Assembly: GCA_016928395.1 (NCBI GenBank)
Contig: JAFGKV010000324.1
Span: 1 to 55,702 of the forward strand
Direction: 5' to 3'
Source: Candidatus Fermentibacterota bacterium
GTDB lineage: Bacteria > JAFGKV01
DNA: 55,702 bases
The position numbers and the translations under genes were made by a program. Positions 44,963-53,866 of the stretch are shown in pieces. Every line of letters starts with the position of its first letter. Position 1 is the stretch's first letter. The notes under the pieces are model-generated. The model saw only the letters and a program-made list of their open reading frames with translations, ran no database searches and had not been told where the DNA came from.

Positions 44963-44998
44963 CGGGGCGTCGGCTACGGCCGACGCCCCGTGCTTTTT
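44963..44998 (+). terminator. Rho-independent terminator after the RRM gene
   Basis: A perfect 12-bp stem CGGGGCGTCGGC (44963-44974) and GCCGACGCCCCG (44979-44990) with a TACG tetraloop is followed by TGCTTTTTG. It starts about 20 nt after the stop. Confidence 0.92.
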
Positions 44999-45066
44999 GT
45001 GTCCTCCACTGAACCTGGCGCAAAGCCACAATCTGGTAGCTCAAACTCCCCCCGAGAGATCTCAGC

Positions 45067-46866
45067 CTACCTTACCGCGATCTCTGCCGCCGCCACCGGC
45101 TGGATGACCTTGAAGTGCTCCAGCACGGAGGGGTGAATCTCGCCCATCTCACCCATGACGGTTCCGTTCTGGTCTAGGATCTCAGCAGCGCGGCCCTGGA
45201 TGAAGTAGGGCTTACTGAGGGGTCGCACCATCAACTGCTGCCCGGTCTCCCTGATCAGGGCGTCCATGACCGACCTTATGTCGGCGAACCCGATCCCCGG
45301 ACCGGCGAGCACCACCCCAGCCCGCGTATGCTGGGCAACGCCAGTTTCGGCCTCCGGATCAACTCGAAGCACCGTTCCCACTTCGAAAAGACGGTGGGGC
45401 ATCTCCCGCGACGTATTCCGGGCGACTGTATCTATGAGCCCCGGCAGAATCCAGGTGCGGCCCAGGGTCTGCTCCGTGCTGATGGGGTTGGCGATGAGCA
45501 TGCATTCCTCAGGCACGGGGAGGCCAAATGGCCCATAGTGCGTCTCAGGCGATCCCAGAAGCAGGGTCATTACCTCGACATGGCCCAAACCGGCAAGGGC
45601 CCGCCGGTACGCGGCGGCGCGTTCTTCATCCGGATGGGGCTGCCCCACCGTCATGGTGGGCACCAAGGCGGGCGTGATCTTGTCATATCCGAACGCGATG
45701 GCGACTTCCTCCATGAGGTCGCGCTGATGCAGGAAGTCCGGGCGATAGCTGGGAATCAGCACGCGCAGGCTCGACGGTCCCGCCCATTCAGTCTGGTGGC
45801 CCATGCGCGCCAGGAGACCGGGGGCATCGTCGTCAGACAGATTGATGCCCAGGACTCTTCTGGTAGCCGCCATGTCCAGAATCATCTCCTGTGGCGTCAG
45901 ATCGGGAGTGAGGCATCGCTTTCCATCTGGACCGATGATTTCCACATGCTCTCCCCTGGATCCGGGCGAGAACTCGAGGATGCTGGTGACCATGACGTTT
46001 AGGCATCGGGAGACTGCCTCGACACGAGGCCCGGTCACGTCGATGAACAGGTCTCGTGATGCCGCGGTGACCTTGGACTCTTCGCTATTGATGATCGGCG
46101 GCATGGAGAGAACCTGGCCACAGGCATCGATGAGGAGCGGGTAGCGCTGGAAATCAGCCAGTGCATGCCCGAAGGCACGGCCTTTGGGATGCTCCTGCAG
46201 GATCTGCCGGGGCGTGAGTTCATTGGGCCATCCCAGGGCCCGAAACGGTGGACCATCAGGGTCAACCGTTCGGTAGGTGATTGGCGGCGTCACTGTCGCC
46301 AGATCATACACCCCGACGGAGGCGCGCCTCCGGTCGCGACCCAGGGCCCAATGAAGATTCTCCTGCAGCCGCATCAGCTCCTTCAAGAGATCATCATCAA
46401 GCTGCACATCGCGAACCACCGCGCATCCGATGGCTGGCCTGAAGCATCCAGGGCCATCAAGGCCCGGATGTACATCCACTCGGACGCACGGCGATGCCAG
46501 GTCATAGGCCGCCAGCCCAGGAGAAATGTCGAGGTAGGCCCGGAGCGCACGGGCCAGACCGCCCACATCGAACATATCGGGGCGGACGGCCAAGAGATCA
46601 AGCCGCACAACCTCCACGGGAGGCAGCGGGAGTACGGATCCCGGTGAAGAGAAATCGTTTTGGCAGTCTTCGCAGTAGCCGGGATCAGCCTCGGTGGCAG
46701 TGCGTTCAAGGACGAACCCGCACCGGGAGCACTTGAAGCGGCGCACCGTGCCGAAACCCTCGATATCGGATCCCATGCGCTGCAGCGCGCGAACCAGTTC
46801 GTCCGCCGGGACGGGGCGGCCCAGGAGGTCGTTCAGACGATGGATCGGTATGCCCACTACCGGCAT
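45067..46866 (-). CDS. pheT: Phenylalanine-tRNA ligase beta subunit, archaeal/eukaryotic type with zinc ribbon insert
   Basis: Charges tRNA-Phe together with PheS. The length (599 residues) and domain plan fit the archaeal/eukaryotic beta subunit. It starts directly with PVVGIPIHRLNDLLG (B1-like), without the EMAP-type tRNA-binding domain of typical 800-residue bacterial PheT, and it lacks the C-terminal FDX-ACB domain. It shows VRPDMFDVGGLARALRAYL, the B3/B4 editing region, B5, and a synthetase-like core (SYRPDFLHQRDLMEEVAIAFGY). Unusually, residues about 41-75 form a zinc ribbon (FKCSRCGF ... YCEDCQ) inserted in B1. The ATG lies inside the last codons of pheS, with GGAGG upstream. Confidence 0.9.
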   Translation of the reverse strand: MPVVGIPIHRLNDLLGRPVPADELVRALQRMGSDIEGFGTVRRFKCSRCGFVLERTATEADPGYCEDCQNDFSSPGSVLPLPPVEVVRLDLLAVRPDMFDVGGLARALRAYLDISPGLAAYDLASPCVRVDVHPGLDGPGCFRPAIGCAVVRDVQLDDDLLKELMRLQENLHWALGRDRRRASVGVYDLATVTPPITYRTVDPDGPPFRALGWPNELTPRQILQEHPKGRAFGHALADFQRYPLLIDACGQVLSMPPIINSEESKVTAASRDLFIDVTGPRVEAVSRCLNVMVTSILEFSPGSRGEHVEIIGPDGKRCLTPDLTPQEMILDMAATRRVLGINLSDDDAPGLLARMGHQTEWAGPSSLRVLIPSYRPDFLHQRDLMEEVAIAFGYDKITPALVPTMTVGQPHPDEERAAAYRRALAGLGHVEVMTLLLGSPETHYGPFGLPVPEECMLIANPISTEQTLGRTWILPGLIDTVARNTSREMPHRLFEVGTVLRVDPEAETGVAQHTRAGVVLAGPGIGFADIRSVMDALIRETGQQLMVRPLSKPYFIQGRAAEILDQNGTVMGEMGEIHPSVLEHFKVIQPVAAAEIAVR

Positions 46867-48395
46867 AGCGGCACCTCCCTGAGCCATGCAAGGTCGGAGA
46901 GATAGAGGTCGCGGATAGAATCGAGGCCGTACCGGAACATGGCCAGGCGTTCCAGGCCCAGCCCCCATGCCAGCACCGGCACGGTGCAGCCCAGGGGCAC
47001 GGTCACCTCTTCACGGAAAATGCCGGCGCCTCCCATCTCTACCCAGTCCTTCTTCTCCTCGTGCCATACGAAAACCTCCACGCTGGGCTCGGTATACGGG
47101 AAGAAGCCGGGGCGGAACTCGAACCGCTCGAAGCCCATCTTCCGGTAGAAGGCTTCCAGGGTCCCCAACAACGACGCGAACGAAGCATGCTCATCGATGA
47201 TGATGCCGTCTACCTGGTAAAAGAGCGGAAGGTGTTTGTAGTCGACTGCCTCTCTCCGGAACACCGTACCAACGAGGAAGACTTTCCGGGGAGGGCGAGG
47301 ATCGCGGGCCAGGGCCCGGACGGTGCCAGCGGTGGTATGGGTCCGCAGTACGACCCGCCGGGCAGTGGTCTCGTCCCACCGGTAATCCCACCCCGCGGAG
47401 CCTGTTTCACCGCCATCCTCGTGGGTGCGCTGCACTCTGCGCACGAGATCCTCGGCGGGTAGGCGGGCCCCTTCCGGACGGCGGACGTAGAAGGTGTCCT
47501 GCATCTCGCGGGCAGGGTGATCCTGGGGCTGGAACAGGGCGTCGAAGTCCCAGAAGGCGCTCTCCACCAGGGGAGAGGCGACCTCCGTGAACCCCAACTC
47601 AAGAAAGACCCTCCTGGCATCGTCCAGTACTCGCCGGAGAGGATGCTCCTTGCCGGGATACAGGCGGCGGCTGGAGAGGGACACATCGTAGGGGCGGAAG
47701 TCAACCCCGCGCCATGACCCGTCGGTCAAGAGCGCGGTGTCCAGTGCGGTGACGGTTTCCCGCACGACCAGGTCTTCATCTCGGAGGGCCTTGCCTCTGT
47801 CCGTGAGCGATACCCACCACCGCCGCCGTTCTTTGGTCGCCACGACGCCGCCGCGGTTCTCCAGGCCCGCGAGGGCTTGGGCCAGGTCGATGCCTGCCGC
47901 AGCAATTGCCGAGAGTGCCCCGGAACCGCCGGAGGCCAGATGCGCGACCAGTCTTTCGTGCGCCCCGTCCGGCGGTACATGCCCTTCGCACAGGGTGCCC
48001 CGCGGGACAAGCTCTCCCCCTTCCCGGGCTGCCAGTCCCCAGTTCTCCAGTGGCTTTAGGGCTCGACCCGCTTCCTTCTGGGGGAGACCCGTCACCCTTT
48101 CCAGATCCCGCAGGGGGATTCTTCCATGAGCGGCCAAGGCCTCCATCACCGCACGTTCGGGCAGTTTTCCTCCCGGCAGCGTCTTGCCCTTTGGGCCCAG
48201 CACGTACTCGATGACGTTCTCTTCCCGTATCCCAGCGAACCCCCTCTGGGACAATGCCCTCAGCGTACCGGCTATCTGGGGATGGGACTCGCCCAGAAGG
48301 GAGGCTACTTCATCGATCTCCACATCGTGGGGCTGGGTACACAACAGCCTGACGATCTTCGCCTCCAGCGCAGTGAAGGTCGCGAGCTCGGACAT
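46857..48395 (-). CDS. pheS: Phenylalanine-tRNA ligase alpha subunit, archaeal/eukaryotic type
   Basis: Catalytic subunit, 512 residues, much longer than the 330-350 of ordinary bacterial PheS. The first ~220 residues are winged-helix-like domains (IDEVASLLGESHPQIAGTLR, REENVIEYVLGPKGK), as in the archaeal and eukaryotic alpha subunit, replacing the bacterial coiled coil. The class II core includes motif 2 (VGTVFRREAVDYKHLPLFYQ) and motif 3 (GLGLERLAMFRYGL), with HPAREMQDTFYV in between. All catalytic residues appear present. The ATG has AGGAGG 6 nt upstream. It overlaps pheT by 10 nt. Such a PheRS is known in some bacteria, such as spirochaetes, so it is a transferred or lineage-specific version. 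Confidence 0.94.
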   Translation of the reverse strand: MSELATFTALEAKIVRLLCTQPHDVEIDEVASLLGESHPQIAGTLRALSQRGFAGIREENVIEYVLGPKGKTLPGGKLPERAVMEALAAHGRIPLRDLERVTGLPQKEAGRALKPLENWGLAAREGGELVPRGTLCEGHVPPDGAHERLVAHLASGGSGALSAIAAAGIDLAQALAGLENRGGVVATKERRRWWVSLTDRGKALRDEDLVVRETVTALDTALLTDGSWRGVDFRPYDVSLSSRRLYPGKEHPLRRVLDDARRVFLELGFTEVASPLVESAFWDFDALFQPQDHPAREMQDTFYVRRPEGARLPAEDLVRRVQRTHEDGGETGSAGWDYRWDETTARRVVLRTHTTAGTVRALARDPRPPRKVFLVGTVFRREAVDYKHLPLFYQVDGIIIDEHASFASLLGTLEAFYRKMGFERFEFRPGFFPYTEPSVEVFVWHEEKKDWVEMGGAGIFREEVTVPLGCTVPVLAWGLGLERLAMFRYGLDSIRDLYLSDLAWLREVPLCR

Positions 48396-48473
48396 GGTTC
48401 CTCCTGCGGTTCCGAAATGCGGGCCGTTCCCCGGACGGGAAGCACACAAAAGAAGGGATGGGCGTTCCGCCGG

Positions 48474-49811
48474 TCAACCCGGAGAAGTATGGTTCCACGC
48501 AGCCAGCGCCTCTTGGGCGATGGTCATGCTGTCCTCTATCGAGTCGTCCATGTTGTTGTAACAGAACTTGCCGCATCGCCCTGCCAAAGTGAGCCCAGGG
48601 AAGGCTGCCAATTCGTCCAGGACGTGTTTCAGTGCGTCTTGATATGGCAGTTCATACAAGGGATAGGCATGGGGAATCAGTGCCCGGTGTACTGCAGTCA
48701 CATCAGCAGGGCGGCATACGCCCGCGGCGTTGAGATCTCTGAGTACGCGCTCCTCCCACGCGTCCCACGGCACCGTGCGGCGCTCGGGCACCGTCACCTC
48801 GGCCACGATGCTGGCGCGGTCACGGGGCACGAGCCCCGGGTCGAAGCTACGGGGGTAGGAGGTGCGGCTCACCAGAATGTCGGGAGAGGAGAAGTAGGTC
48901 CACTGATTGCCGTCGTCGCGTACATGCCGCGCCTCGATGGCGAAAAGGGCCAAAGTGAGATGCCTCAAGGGAGCGGGCCGGCCGAGGAGCGCCTGGTAGG
49001 CTTCGGTGACGGGGGCGGTCCAGAAGACACGGTCCGCGCCATGCGCCGCGTTCGGGGTTTCCACCAGGAGTGAGCCGTTCGGTTGCAGGGAGAGACTGGC
49101 CGGGGTGTTGACGTGGATCTGTCCCCCTTGCCGCCGGATTCGGCGGACTACGGCATCATGGAAGCGATCCATCCCACCCACAGGATACAGGAACCTGGTG
49201 ACCGTGCGTTTCGGCAACAGTGCTACCCGGGCTACATCCAGGAGCGAACCTTGGTCATAGCGTTTGTCGATGATGGCGCGGTGGATGCTTCCCTGGGCCC
49301 AGGCCTCATGAAGGCCCTCGGGATCCACGTGGCAGAATTTGCGCGTGTAGTCGCGAAAGAAGACCTCGTAGAGCGTTTTGCCGTAGCGGCTGAGGATATA
49401 GGAGCTGAAGCTCTTGCCATCGAACTGGGGCTTGCGGAACATGTCCATCATACACCGGGCCAGAATCACTGGGGGCAGCTTGAACACCGAGGATGTCTGC
49501 AGCGGCCACGGAAAGAGCCTTCCCAGGAAATAGACGCTTGATTTGCGTCCGATGGTTCTATAGGCCTTTCCCAGCACCTCATGAAGATACCCCTCGACCT
49601 GGGCCGAATAGGTGTGGAAGCGCTTGGGGCCGATGTCAAATACATAGTCGCCCCAGATCAGTGAGCGGGCCAAGCCTCCGACCTTTTCCTCCCTCTCCAG
49701 CACGATGACGTGGACGCCCGAGGCGCTGAGTCTGTCCGCCAGGCAGAGGCCGGCGATGCCTGCGCCGACGATGATGGCCGATGGCGAGGGATGCTTAACG
49801 GGTTCGGGCAC
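48474..49811 (-). CDS. FAD-dependent oxidoreductase (UDP-galactopyranose mutase/amine oxidase-like)
   Basis: A 445-residue flavoprotein. The dinucleotide-binding motif IIVGAGIAGLCLADRLSASG and EREEKVGGLARS at the N-terminus are typical of the protoporphyrinogen oxidase/UGM superfamily. FDIGPKRFHTYSAQVEGYL resembles the surface-glycan UGM-like subgroup, and GRCGKFCYNNMDDSIEDSM at the C-terminus closes the FAD site. The exact substrate is unknown; NDP-sugars or lipids are possible. The GTG lies within the radical SAM gene (17-nt overlap), so the two are a pair. pheS follows 78 nt downstream. Confidence 0.8.
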   Translation of the reverse strand: MPEPVKHPSPSAIIVGAGIAGLCLADRLSASGVHVIVLEREEKVGGLARSLIWGDYVFDIGPKRFHTYSAQVEGYLHEVLGKAYRTIGRKSSVYFLGRLFPWPLQTSSVFKLPPVILARCMMDMFRKPQFDGKSFSSYILSRYGKTLYEVFFRDYTRKFCHVDPEGLHEAWAQGSIHRAIIDKRYDQGSLLDVARVALLPKRTVTRFLYPVGGMDRFHDAVVRRIRRQGGQIHVNTPASLSLQPNGSLLVETPNAAHGADRVFWTAPVTEAYQALLGRPAPLRHLTLALFAIEARHVRDDGNQWTYFSSPDILVSRTSYPRSFDPGLVPRDRASIVAEVTVPERRTVPWDAWEERVLRDLNAAGVCRPADVTAVHRALIPHAYPLYELPYQDALKHVLDELAAFPGLTLAGRCGKFCYNNMDDSIEDSMTIAQEALAAWNHTSPG

Positions 49812-50832
49812 GGCGCCTCCCTGTGAGCCAGATGGCACTCACCCAATCCCACATCACCCCGGGATCGAGGTCATACAGGCAGTTGTACTCTGTGAAGCAC
49901 GCCGCATCGCATGAGCGGCAGTCGACGTGGGCACCGGCGAAGCGGAACGCAGGGAGGAATCCCGTCTCCACTGCATTCCTCGAAGGCCGTTCCCCAATGA
50001 GCAGGGAGCAAGGATACACCGCGCCATCGGCATCAACATTGCAGTAGAGCCGCCCTGCCCAGCAATGCACTCCTCCCCGTGGTGCGGCTGATTTCGGAAC
50101 CCCGTAGTCGGGCCAGTGGAGCAGGTAACGAAGATACCGGGTGGAACTGGCGATGGGAGCCCCCTGGCGCTTCAGTACCAGAAGGCGTCTCACCACGTCG
50201 CGGTATTCGGCATCGCTGGCGCGCATGGAATCCGTGGATCCGCCCATGGTCTCGTTGTGATGTAGGAATTGAAATGCCGCCATGGCCTTGAAGCGTTGGG
50301 CATTCTCGAGGAGGTAGTCCACGGCCGAGAGATTGTGGCGGGTGAATACAGAAAGGGTCCACACGCTGACCACGCCGTGAGTAGCCTCCAGAGCAGCCAT
50401 GGCATGGTCAAAGGACCCCTCCTGGCGATTGGTGTCATGGAGTTCGCGGGGCCCATCCAGCGAGATGACCAGGTGATCCAGGTTTTTCACCACGTCGAGC
50501 TTCTTGGGTACCAATGTGCCATTGGTGTCCATGCTGATCCAGAACCCCAGGTCGCGTGCTGCCCGAACAATGTCGCCGATGTCGGGCCTGACCAGCGGTT
50601 CGCCTCCCCAGATGCCCAGGCGAACCGTGCCGGCCGCCTTCATCTCTTCCAGGAGTCCGAGGACTTGTGTCGTAGTCATTTCGGGCTGTTGACGCGCCGG
50701 TATCTGGCAGTATCGGCATCGCTGGTCACACCGGTTTGTCACCGCCAGCATGACATTGAGCGGTGTGCCACCTCCCAGGGCGTTGGCTTTGAGCGCGGCC
50801 GTGCCCATGGCGAACGCGGTGGACAGCTTCAT
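49795..50832 (-). CDS. Radical SAM protein with SPASM-like C-terminal cysteines
   Basis: A 345-residue enzyme. The radical SAM motif CDQRCRYC lies at about 35-42, followed by GIWGGEPLVRPD (GGE motif, SAM binding) and VISLDGPRELHD. The C-terminal part has a row of Cys residues (VHCWAGRLYC, VYPCSLL, DCRSCDAACFTEYNC), which suggests auxiliary Fe-S clusters as in SPASM/Twitch proteins. No precursor peptide gene is visible nearby, so a peptide-modifying role is not supported. The overlapping flavoprotein gene suggests modification of a sugar or lipid. The N-terminus has an amphipathic stretch (STAFAMGTAALKANALGG). Confidence 0.8.
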   Translation of the reverse strand: MKLSTAFAMGTAALKANALGGGTPLNVMLAVTNRCDQRCRYCQIPARQQPEMTTTQVLGLLEEMKAAGTVRLGIWGGEPLVRPDIGDIVRAARDLGFWISMDTNGTLVPKKLDVVKNLDHLVISLDGPRELHDTNRQEGSFDHAMAALEATHGVVSVWTLSVFTRHNLSAVDYLLENAQRFKAMAAFQFLHHNETMGGSTDSMRASDAEYRDVVRRLLVLKRQGAPIASSTRYLRYLLHWPDYGVPKSAAPRGGVHCWAGRLYCNVDADGAVYPCSLLIGERPSRNAVETGFLPAFRFAGAHVDCRSCDAACFTEYNCLYDLDPGVMWDWVSAIWLTGRRRARTR

Positions 50833-51047
50833 GGCGGCTCCTTCCGGACAGATGGGACCGGGATCTTCTTGAGGGACTCACGCCGGGTTGGGGAGGAACG
50901 ATGCACGCGAATCAAGATAGGCCACTGCTCGCGGGATGAAAGACCGCCGCGCATGCTCACACTGCATCGCATCTTGACCGCCGTGGGTATGTACCCTAGC
51001 CTGTACCATCTCGACACCCAACCGCCACCCTCGAAAGGGGATTCCCC

Positions 51048-51782
51048 ATGGCTCCTCGACGGCATGTGCCTCTTGCTCCCTCACCACTATGCCTCTCCGT
51101 CTTTTTCTGGCTTGTCCTGGCGCCCGCAGGCTCCTCGCGAGCCGACCCTGTGCCCCTGGGTTTTCCCCACGTCGAGGTTGAGCCGGCATCGCTTGGCATC
51201 GACGTGGACTCTGGCAGCGTCGGGACCACCACCTTCCTCGTCAAGAACACCGGGACCGGTGTCCTGATCGTCTACACCATAGAGGATGACGCCTCGTGGT
51301 TGACCGTGGATCCGGCTTCGTTTCAGGTACCGACCGCCGCGGCGCAGACCGTCACGGTGACCATCGATGCCGCTGCTCTTCCCGCGGGCATCTACAACCA
51401 GGTGATCTCCATCTCGTGCAATGACCCTGATCAGCCCGATGTCGCCGTACCCATTCGGGTGCATGTGACAGAGCCCGTGGGTGTGGGACTCTGGGAACCC
51501 GACCGGGTGCTAATCCTTTGCGCTCCGGTTCCGAATCCGTTCACTATCAGCACTGAGATCCGGTTCAACCTCACCGACGCGTCGTTGGTCGTTCTCACCG
51601 TCCATGACCTGTTGGGGCGCGTGGTGACGACTCTGGCGCATGGGGTCATGCCCCCGGGCAGCCACATGGCACGATGGGGGGGAACCAACGCGTGCGGCGA
51701 CGATGTTGCCCCGGGGTTCTACCGAATCCGCCTCATGGCGGGCGACGTGGCCCGCAGCGTCACGGTCGTCCTGGTGCATTAA
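51048..51782 (+). CDS. Secreted BACON-like/FlgD-tailed protein
   Basis: A 244-residue exported protein. The signal peptide (about 1-32) ends near SSRADP. A BACON/ASPM-like beta-sandwich (VEPASLGIDVDSGSVGTTTF ... WLTVDPASFQVPTAAAQTVT) occupies about 40-145. A FlgD/T9SS-like C-terminal domain follows (VPNPFTISTEIRFNL, VHDLLGRVVTTL, DDVAPGFYRIRL). BACON-type domains usually bind glycans or mucin-like surfaces. It shares its tail with two other proteins in the window. The start has an A/G-rich AAAGGGG upstream. Confidence 0.82.
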   Translation: MAPRRHVPLAPSPLCLSVFFWLVLAPAGSSRADPVPLGFPHVEVEPASLGIDVDSGSVGTTTFLVKNTGTGVLIVYTIEDDASWLTVDPASFQVPTAAAQTVTVTIDAAALPAGIYNQVISISCNDPDQPDVAVPIRVHVTEPVGVGLWEPDRVLILCAPVPNPFTISTEIRFNLTDASLVVLTVHDLLGRVVTTLAHGVMPPGSHMARWGGTNACGDDVAPGFYRIRLMAGDVARSVTVVLVH

Positions 51783-51995
51783 CCAGAACGCGAGTCCGCG
51801 GGCCGATGAGCGGCCCTTGGTCTAGCCGAGGCACACGGCCTGCGACCAGGAAATGGGGGACCGTGTACGGGTAGGGGGTGTCGAGCTGGCGCGTGAAACG
51901 TGTGAGCTTCTCGGCCGGCGAGGCTCTTGATCCGCCAGCCCTGGAGACTATGTTTGCCCGCGTCCGCAGGCGGACGGTCGCCCGAGGAGTGATGC

Positions 51996-52415
51996 ATGGC
52001 TCTTGTCCACTGTACTATCCGGATTCAGACCACCGGTGACTGCGATGTACATGATGTGACCGAAGAGGTCGAAGAGCAGGTCAGTGTCTCTCCGGTGAAG
52101 TGTGGTGTGGTGACCGTCTCGGTGCCCGGCTCCACCGCGGCCGTCACGACCTGCGAGTTCGAGCCGGGCATGGTGCGGGATCTTAAAGCGATCTTCGAGG
52201 AGCTGGTGCCGCGAGCCCGCGACTGGGCGCACAATCGAACCTGGGGCGATGCCAATGGGCATTCACACTTGCGAGCCAGCCTGGTTGGTCCCTCATTGTC
52301 ATTGCCTATCATTGACGGCCAGGTCAGCAGGGGCAGGTGGCAGCAGATCGTGGTGATTGATTTCGACAACCGGCCCCGAGACAGGACGGTGGACGTGCTC
52401 ATACTGGGAGAGTAG
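51996..52415 (+). CDS. yjbQ: YjbQ family (UPF0047) protein, secondary thiamine-phosphate synthase type
   Basis: A 139-residue protein of the YjbQ family, some of which have weak thiamin-phosphate synthase activity. The metal-binding stretch GDANGHSHLRASLVGPSLSL and the N-terminal VHDVTEEVEEQV are family signatures. ATG start; it lies 2 nt before mtnA, so the two are co-transcribed. The native role is uncertain. Confidence 0.9.
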   Translation: MALVHCTIRIQTTGDCDVHDVTEEVEEQVSVSPVKCGVVTVSVPGSTAAVTTCEFEPGMVRDLKAIFEELVPRARDWAHNRTWGDANGHSHLRASLVGPSLSLPIIDGQVSRGRWQQIVVIDFDNRPRDRTVDVLILGE

Positions 52416-52417
52416 CC

Positions 52418-53452
52418 GTGCGACGATACCCGACCCTACGATGGTCTGACGACGCTCCCGAGATTCTTGACCAGACGCTCCTGCCCCACGAGGTGTGTTA
52501 CCTGCGGTGTGCGGAGCTGGATACCCTGGCGGAGGCAATCCGGATGCTCCGGGTGCGGGGAGCCCCCGCCATCGGCCTGGCAGCTGCTTTGGGTCTTGCG
52601 CGGGTTGCGGTGCAAAGCGCGGCCGTTTCAGTGCCTGAGCTGGCGGGCGAGCTGGAGCGGGCTGCTGGGGTCTTGGGTGAAACCAGGCCCACGGCCGTGA
52701 ATCTCTTCTGGGCCATCCAGAGGATGCGGGCGCTATGGTCGCGAGAGTGGGGCGACCCGCAAGAACTGGGCCGCGCAGCGGTGGCCGAGGCATTGGAGAT
52801 GATGGAAGAAGATCGCCGTGCCTGCCGAGCCATGGGGATGCACGGTGCGGCGCTGTTACCCGATCCATGCCGCGTGCTGACCCACTGCAATGCCGGGTAT
52901 CTGGCCACCGCAGACTACGGCACGGCGCTGGCAGTGGTCTATGTCGCCCATGAGCAGGGAAAGAGGGTCAGCGTCTGGGCGGACGAAACACGGCCTCTGC
53001 TCCAGGGGGCGCGGCTCACCGCATGGGAGTTGCAGGAAGCGGGCATACCCGTGACGCTGATTTGTGACAACATGGCGGCGTCGGTTATGGCGAAAGGGGA
53101 GGTGGACGCAGTGATCACGGGCGCCGATCGAATCGCCGCGAATGGCGACACGGCGAACAAGATCGGCACTCTTGGGGTTGCTGTGCTGGCACGGCACTTC
53201 GACATACCGTTCTACGTTGTGGCGCCGCGGTCCACCATCGATCTTGCCACGGCATCCGGCCGCGATATCCCCATCGAAGAGCGGGCGTCGCACGAGGTAA
53301 GCCATGTCCGGGGTGTACAGGTTGCCCCGGCAGGGATCAGAGTGTTTAACCCGGCCTTTGACGTGACGCCGGCTGAGCTGGTGGCTGCTATCATCACCGA
53401 GGAGGGGGTGCACCGGCCACCCTACGGAGACTCACTGGTTCGAAGGCACTAG
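52418..53452 (+). CDS. mtnA: S-methyl-5-thioribose-1-phosphate isomerase
   Basis: Converts methylthioribose-1-phosphate to methylthioribulose-1-phosphate in methionine salvage. It has 344 residues. MRVRGAPAIGLAAALGLA-type N-terminal motif, catalytic Cys in VLTHCNAGYLAT, and catalytic Asp in ITGADRIAANGDTANKIGT are all present, as well as the C-terminal NPAFDVTPAELVAAIITEEG. The eIF2B-related fold also covers ribose-1,5-bisphosphate isomerases, but the WSDDAPEILDQTLLP start is MtnA-like. GTG start. tRNA-Leu begins 5 nt after the stop. Confidence 0.94.
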   Translation: MRRYPTLRWSDDAPEILDQTLLPHEVCYLRCAELDTLAEAIRMLRVRGAPAIGLAAALGLARVAVQSAAVSVPELAGELERAAGVLGETRPTAVNLFWAIQRMRALWSREWGDPQELGRAAVAEALEMMEEDRRACRAMGMHGAALLPDPCRVLTHCNAGYLATADYGTALAVVYVAHEQGKRVSVWADETRPLLQGARLTAWELQEAGIPVTLICDNMAASVMAKGEVDAVITGADRIAANGDTANKIGTLGVAVLARHFDIPFYVVAPRSTIDLATASGRDIPIEERASHEVSHVRGVQVAPAGIRVFNPAFDVTPAELVAAIITEEGVHRPPYGDSLVRRH

Positions 53453-53457
53453 GCATC

Positions 53458-53543
53458 GCGAGAGTGGCGGAACTTGGTAGACGCGCTGGACTTAGGATCC
53501 AGTCCCTCACGGGGTAGGGGTTCGAGTCCCCTCTCTCGCACCA
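53458..53543 (+). tRNA. tRNA-Leu (anticodon UAG)
   Basis: An 86-nt class II tRNA. Acceptor stem GCGAGAG/CTCTCGC, discriminator A and encoded CCA. Anticodon arm CTGGA-CTTAGGA-TCCAG has UAG at 53493-53495, followed by a long variable arm (CCC/GGG stem) and the T-loop TTCGAGT. It lies 5 nt after mtnA and borders the repeat-rich region. Confidence 0.95.
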
Positions 53544-53649
53544 GTTGGCTCGCTTCGGGAGTAGTTCTAAGGGTTCAGGGTTCGGGTCGGCCTCAGAGGG
53601 CGCGGGACGCACTCCGATTTTTCGGGGTTGAGAGTACGGCCGGCGGTTG

Positions 53650-53700
53650 GCTATCGGCTGTCAGCTATCGGCTGTCAGCTATCGGCCCTCAGCTATCAGG
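53650..53700. repeat. 14-bp tandem repeat, about 3.6 copies
   Basis: The unit GCTATCGGCTGTCA occurs at 53650, 53664 and, with two changes, 53678; a partial copy starts at 53692. The units are directly abutting without spacers. Such arrays are common in environmental bacterial genomes and their role is unclear. Here it lies some 100 nt after tRNA-Leu. Confidence 0.9.
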
Positions 53701-53736
53701 CCCGCCCAGCGCTACGAGAAACCGTTGCCGTGGTAG

Positions 53737-53758
53737 GGGCGATCGTCCCTGGTCGCCC
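53737..53758. repeat. REP-like hairpin
   Basis: GGGCGA (53737-53742) pairs with TCGCCC (53753-53758) across a 10-nt loop. The surrounding GTAGGGGCGA...TCGCCC sequence resembles REP/Y-REP palindromes mobilised by RAYT transposases. The broken RAYT gene about 110 nt away supports this. Confidence 0.55.
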
Positions 53759-53866
53759 GCGAAGGAGGGTGCTCTCGGGGTAACCGTCGATGACCCGCCG
53801 ATTCGACCACGACACCGATTGCGACGGGATGCCGGGGACGCCAAACCTCACACACGTCACCGGTTC

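Noticed and set aside
53650-53700. CRISPR-like repeat array
   Set aside because: Units are 14 bp and directly abutting, with no spacers and no cas genes nearby.
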